Positions 5,704-7,893 of a DNA stretch of 7,893 bases are shown piece by piece. The notes beneath the pieces were generated by a model, which was not told the DNA's origin, made no database searches, and saw only the letters and a program-made list of their open reading frames with translations. Source of the DNA: Pseudomonadota bacterium (GTDB taxonomy: Bacteria; Pseudomonadota; Alphaproteobacteria; Rhizobiales; Beijerinckiaceae); contig JAGTAM010000319.1 in assembly GCA_023422485.1 (NCBI GenBank), positions 1 through 7,893 of the forward strand, read 5' to 3'. Both the position numbers and the translations under genes were made by a program. Every line of letters begins with the position of its first letter. The stretch's first letter is position 1.

Positions 5704-6954
5704 ATGCGCTACTCCCTCTTCAGCGTCCTGGGACAAGCCCTGCGCGGCCAGCGGGACTGGACTCCGCAATGGCGCGACGCCGCCCCGCAGGAGGCCTACG
5801 ACGTGGTCATCGTCGGCGGCGGCGGGCATGGGCTCGCCACCGCCTACTACCTCGCCAAGGAACACGGCATCACCCGCGTCGCCGTGTTGGAGAAGAGCCA
5901 CATCGGCTCCGGCAATGTCGGGCGCAACACCACCATCGTGCGCTCGAATTACGGCTTGCCGGGCAACATCCCGTTCTACGAGCGCTCGATGAAGCTCTGG
6001 GAGGGGCTGGAGCAGGACATCAACTACAACGCCATGGTCAGCCAGCGCGGCGTGCTGAATCTCTACCACTCGGACGCGCAGCGTGACGCCTACGCGCGGC
6101 GCGGCAACGCCATGCGGCTCGCCGGCATCGACGCGGAACTCCTCGACCGCGAGGGCGTGCGGGCGATGGTGCCGTTCATCGATTTCGACAACGCGCGCTT
6201 CCCCGTGAAGGGCGGCCTGCTCCAGCGCCGCGGCGGCACCGTGCGCCACGACGCCGTGGCCTGGGGCTATGCCCGCGCGGCGAGTGATCGCGGCGTCGAC
6301 ATCGTCCAGAACTGCGCCGTCACCGGCATCCGCCGCGAGAACGGGCGCGTCACCGGCGTCGAGACCAGCCGCGGCTTCATCCGCGCGGGGAAGGTCGCGA
6401 TCTCGGTCGCCGGCTCGTCCTCGTTGCTCGCCGGCATGGTCGACATGCGCCTACCGATCGAGAGCCACGTGCTCCAGGCCTTCGTCAGCGAGGGCGTGAA
6501 GCCCTTGATCGACGGCGTGATGACGTTTGGGGCCGGCCACTTCTACGTCAGCCAGTCGGACAAGGGCGGCCTCGTCTTCGGCGGCGATATCGACGGCTAC
6601 AATTCCTACGCCCAGCGCGGCAACCTCCACACCATCGAGGACGTGATGGAGGGCGGCATGGCGCTCTGGCCGGGGCTGGGGCGCCTGCGGCTGCTGCGCC
6701 ACTGGGGCGGCATCATGGACATGTCGATGGACGGGAGCCCGATCATCGACCGCACCGACATCGGCGGCCTCTACCTCAACGCCGGCTGGTGCTACGGCGG
6801 CTTCAAGGCGCCGCCGGCCGCGGGCTTCTGCTTCGCCCACCTGATCGCCCGCGACGAACCGCACGCGGATGCGAGCGCCTACCGCCTCGACCGCTTCGCC
6901 ACCGGCCATCTCATCGACGAGAAGGGCATGGGCGCCCAGCCCAACCTGCATTGA
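5704..6954 (+). CDS. mgdA: N-methylglutamate dehydrogenase subunit A (sarcosine oxidase beta-like flavoprotein)
   Basis: 416-aa D-amino-acid-oxidase-fold subunit, homologous to the beta chain of heterotetrameric sarcosine oxidase. It should carry the site that oxidises the N-methyl group of N-methylglutamate. The FAD-binding Rossmann motif YDVVIVGGGGHGLATAYYLA (32-51) is followed by VLEKSHIGSGNVGRNTTIVR (61-80), SQRGVLNL (113-120), RGGTVRHDAVAW (176-187) and, near the C-terminus, GGIMDMSMDGSPIID (335-349) and GWCYGGFKAPPAAGFCFAH (361-379). His182 lines up with the histidine of TSOX (His173) that binds FMN covalently, so a second flavin is likely. ATG 5704 has only a weak GAGCGGA (5690-5696) ribosome site; homologues begin at a similar distance (about 30-35 residues) before the Rossmann motif. 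First gene of the plus-strand mgd unit. Sarcosine oxidase (soxB) is the alternative reading; gmaS and mgs next door favour MgdA. Confidence 0.92.
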   Translation: MRYSLFSVLGQALRGQRDWTPQWRDAAPQEAYDVVIVGGGGHGLATAYYLAKEHGITRVAVLEKSHIGSGNVGRNTTIVRSNYGLPGNIPFYERSMKLWEGLEQDINYNAMVSQRGVLNLYHSDAQRDAYARRGNAMRLAGIDAELLDREGVRAMVPFIDFDNARFPVKGGLLQRRGGTVRHDAVAWGYARAASDRGVDIVQNCAVTGIRRENGRVTGVETSRGFIRAGKVAISVAGSSSLLAGMVDMRLPIESHVLQAFVSEGVKPLIDGVMTFGAGHFYVSQSDKGGLVFGGDIDGYNSYAQRGNLHTIEDVMEGGMALWPGLGRLRLLRHWGGIMDMSMDGSPIIDRTDIGGLYLNAGWCYGGFKAPPAAGFCFAHLIARDEPHADASAYRLDRFATGHLIDEKGMGAQPNLH

Positions 6955-6989
6955 GACTTCCCGAGCAGCGCCATCCGCCGCACGCGAGG

Positions 6990-7031
6990 GCGACGTGCCG
7001 TCGCGCTTGCGGTGCCCGCGAGCGGGCACCG
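6990..7031 (+). other. Two tandem mRNA hairpins in the mgdA-mgdB gap
   Basis: The 99-nt gap holds GCGAC-GTGCC-GTCGC (6990-7004, 5-bp stem, 5-nt loop) and then a perfect 10-bp inverted repeat CGGTGCCCGC (7010-7019)/GCGGGCACCG (7022-7031) with a 2-nt spacer, so a 9-bp stem with a CGAG loop in RNA. No T-run follows and the mgdB ribosome site (GAAGAGGA, 7037-7044) begins 5 nt later. A transcript-stabilising or processing element that sets subunit levels is more likely than a terminator. Confidence 0.55.
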
Positions 7032-7053
7032 ATCTCGAAGAGGACGACACGCC

Positions 7054-7341
7054 ATGCGCATCCGATGCCCCTTCTGCGGCGAGCGCGACAATGGGGAGTT
7101 CAGCTATCTCGGCGACGCCGCGCCCCGGCGCCCCGACGGGATGGAGGCCTCGGCCCACGCCATGCACGACTACGTCTATCTGCGCGACAACCCGGCCGGG
7201 ACGCTCCGCGAGCTCTGGTACCACGCCGCCGGCTGCCGCTCCTGGCTGGTCGTGACCCGCGACACCCGCACCCACGCCATCGAATCGGTCGAGCCGGCGC
7301 GCGACGTCGCGCGGGCGCGCCGCTCGGGAGAGGCCGCATGA
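7054..7341 (+). CDS. mgdB: N-methylglutamate dehydrogenase subunit B (sarcosine oxidase delta-like, zinc site)
   Basis: 95-aa small subunit, homologous to the delta chain of heterotetrameric sarcosine oxidase, which binds zinc and helps hold the complex together. It starts MRIRCPFCGERDNGEFSYLG. The ligand set is intact: Cys5 and Cys8 (CPFC) with His57 and Cys61 (WYHAAGC), matching the Cys-Cys-His-Cys set known for sarcosine oxidase delta, with the same H-x3-C spacing. DYVYLRDNPAG (39-49) is also typical. ATG 7054 is chosen because GAAGAGGA lies about 9 nt upstream and the CPFC motif begins at residue 5, as in relatives; an in-frame ATG at 7012 would add 14 Arg-rich residues from inside a hairpin. 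Its stop overlaps the mgdC start as ATGA, so the two are probably translationally coupled. Confidence 0.93.
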   Translation: MRIRCPFCGERDNGEFSYLGDAAPRRPDGMEASAHAMHDYVYLRDNPAGTLRELWYHAAGCRSWLVVTRDTRTHAIESVEPARDVARARRSGEAA

Positions 7342-7893
7342 CCACGCTCGCCCTTCAGCGCGCGGAGGCGCCCGCCTCCGTGGTTGCCGACACCCAGCCC
7401 TTCCGCACCGCCAGCGGCGGCCTGATCGACCGGAACCGGCCCCGCGACTTCACCTTCGACGGGCGCCGCCTCACCGGCTTCCACGGCGACACGCTGGCCT
7501 CGGCGCTGCTCGCCAACGGCGTGCGCCTCGTCGGCCGCTCGTTCAAGTATCACCGGCCCCGCGGCATCCTCTCGGCCGGCTCGGAGGAGCCGAACGCCCT
7601 GGTGGAGCTGCGCTCCGGGGCGCGACGCGAGCCCAACACCCGCGCCACCATGGCCGAGCTCTACGAGGGGCTGGAGGCGACGAGCCAGAACCGCTGGCCC
7701 TCGCTCGCGCTCGATGCGCTCTCGGTCAACGCGCTGCTCAGCCCCGTCTTCGCCGCGGGCTTCTACTACAAGACCTTCATGTGGCCGGCCGCGTTCTGGG
7801 AGAAGCTCTACGAGCCGATGATCCGGCGCGCGGCGGGCCTCGGCCGGGCGGCGGACGCGCCCGATCCCGACACCTACGACCATGCCCACGCCC
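7338..7893 (+). CDS. mgdC: N-methylglutamate dehydrogenase subunit C (sarcosine oxidase alpha-like), partial
   Basis: The first 185 residues of what should be a protein of about 950-1000 aa, cut by the window end. It matches the N-terminus of sarcosine oxidase alpha: a ferredoxin-like Fer2_4 domain, DFTFDGRRLTGFHGDTLASA (37-56), then GRSFKYHRPRG (66-76) and SEEPNALVEL (82-91), and the linker YYKTFMWP (143-150) and WEKLYEPMIRRAAGLG (154-169) that precedes the NAD/FAD Rossmann part. No cysteine occurs in these 185 residues, so the ferredoxin-like fold carries no 2Fe-2S cluster, as I understand for TSOX alpha. In the full protein, an NAD(P)/FAD domain and a C-terminal GcvT-like folate-binding domain that takes the one-carbon unit would be expected. 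ATG 7338 lies in an ATGA overlap with mgdB and follows GGGAGAGG (7327-7334). mgdD (gamma-like) should come next. Confidence 0.92.
   Translation, partial: MTTLALQRAEAPASVVADTQPFRTASGGLIDRNRPRDFTFDGRRLTGFHGDTLASALLANGVRLVGRSFKYHRPRGILSAGSEEPNALVELRSGARREPNTRATMAELYEGLEATSQNRWPSLALDALSVNALLSPVFAAGFYYKTFMWPAAFWEKLYEPMIRRAAGLGRAADAPDPDTYDHAHA

Noticed and set aside
4428..6086. 552-codon plus-strand frame across the regulator and into mgdA
   Set aside because: It runs antisense to the regulator, then out of frame through mgdA, and its product has no domain.
5704..7893. Ordinary sarcosine oxidase operon (soxBDAG)
   Set aside because: Fold and motifs would allow it, but gmaS and mgsABC next door match the NMG pathway set; substrate choice still cannot be proven from sequence.
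1..7893. CRISPR arrays, tRNA/rRNA genes, integrases, attachment sites or phage genes
   Set aside because: I saw no regularly spaced repeats, tRNA-like cloverleaf or mobile-element protein on either strand.

Overview
The window (about 68% GC by eye, genes packed tightly, GC-saturated third positions) looks like an alphaproteobacterial chromosome, most likely Methylobacterium/Methylorubrum or a close relative. It carries nearly all of the N-methylglutamate (NMG) pathway, the indirect route by which methylotrophs and many rhizobia oxidise methylamine or use it as a nitrogen source. Assignments are by reading motifs and gene order; no database search was possible.

Layout: (1) Bases 1-19 are not genomic. 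They match the hybrid Tn5 mosaic end used in tagmentation libraries at 16 of 19 positions and cut off the last few codons of gmaS. (2) A minus-strand block, transcribed right to left, reads mgsA (4339-3404), mgsB (3404-2715), mgsC (2715-1381), an intrinsic terminator or attenuator (1375-1335), then gmaS (1292-20, 3' end missing). mgsA/mgsB and mgsB/mgsC are joined by TGATG stop/start overlaps. (3) Bases 4340-4598 hold a weak promoter candidate with a small palindrome and a long imperfect dispersed-type palindromic repeat. (4) A minus-strand GlxA/AraC-type regulator gene (5594-4599) lies between the two halves. (5) Bases 5595-5703 are a divergent promoter region with a 7-bp dyad. (6) A plus-strand block reads mgdA (5704-6954), a 99-nt gap with two hairpins, mgdB (7054-7341), and mgdC (from 7338, cut by the window end). 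mgdD would be expected next.

How the genes work together: GmaS ligates methylamine to glutamate using ATP, giving gamma-glutamylmethylamide. MgsABC, a glutamate-synthase-like enzyme split into three chains (amidotransferase, GXGXG beta-helix, FMN synthase), transfers the methylamino group to make N-methylglutamate. MgdABCD, a heterotetramer related to sarcosine oxidase, oxidises N-methylglutamate back to glutamate with the methyl group leaving at the formaldehyde level, probably onto tetrahydrofolate. The regulator is placed to control both arms.

The enzymes belong to a described pathway, so I do not claim a new system. Points worth a second look are the terminator inside the mgs-gmaS unit, the absence of the usual 3Fe-4S cysteines in MgsC, the unusual C-terminus of the regulator, the divergent dyad, the palindromic repeat, the mgdA-mgdB hairpins and the adaptor remnant at the left edge.
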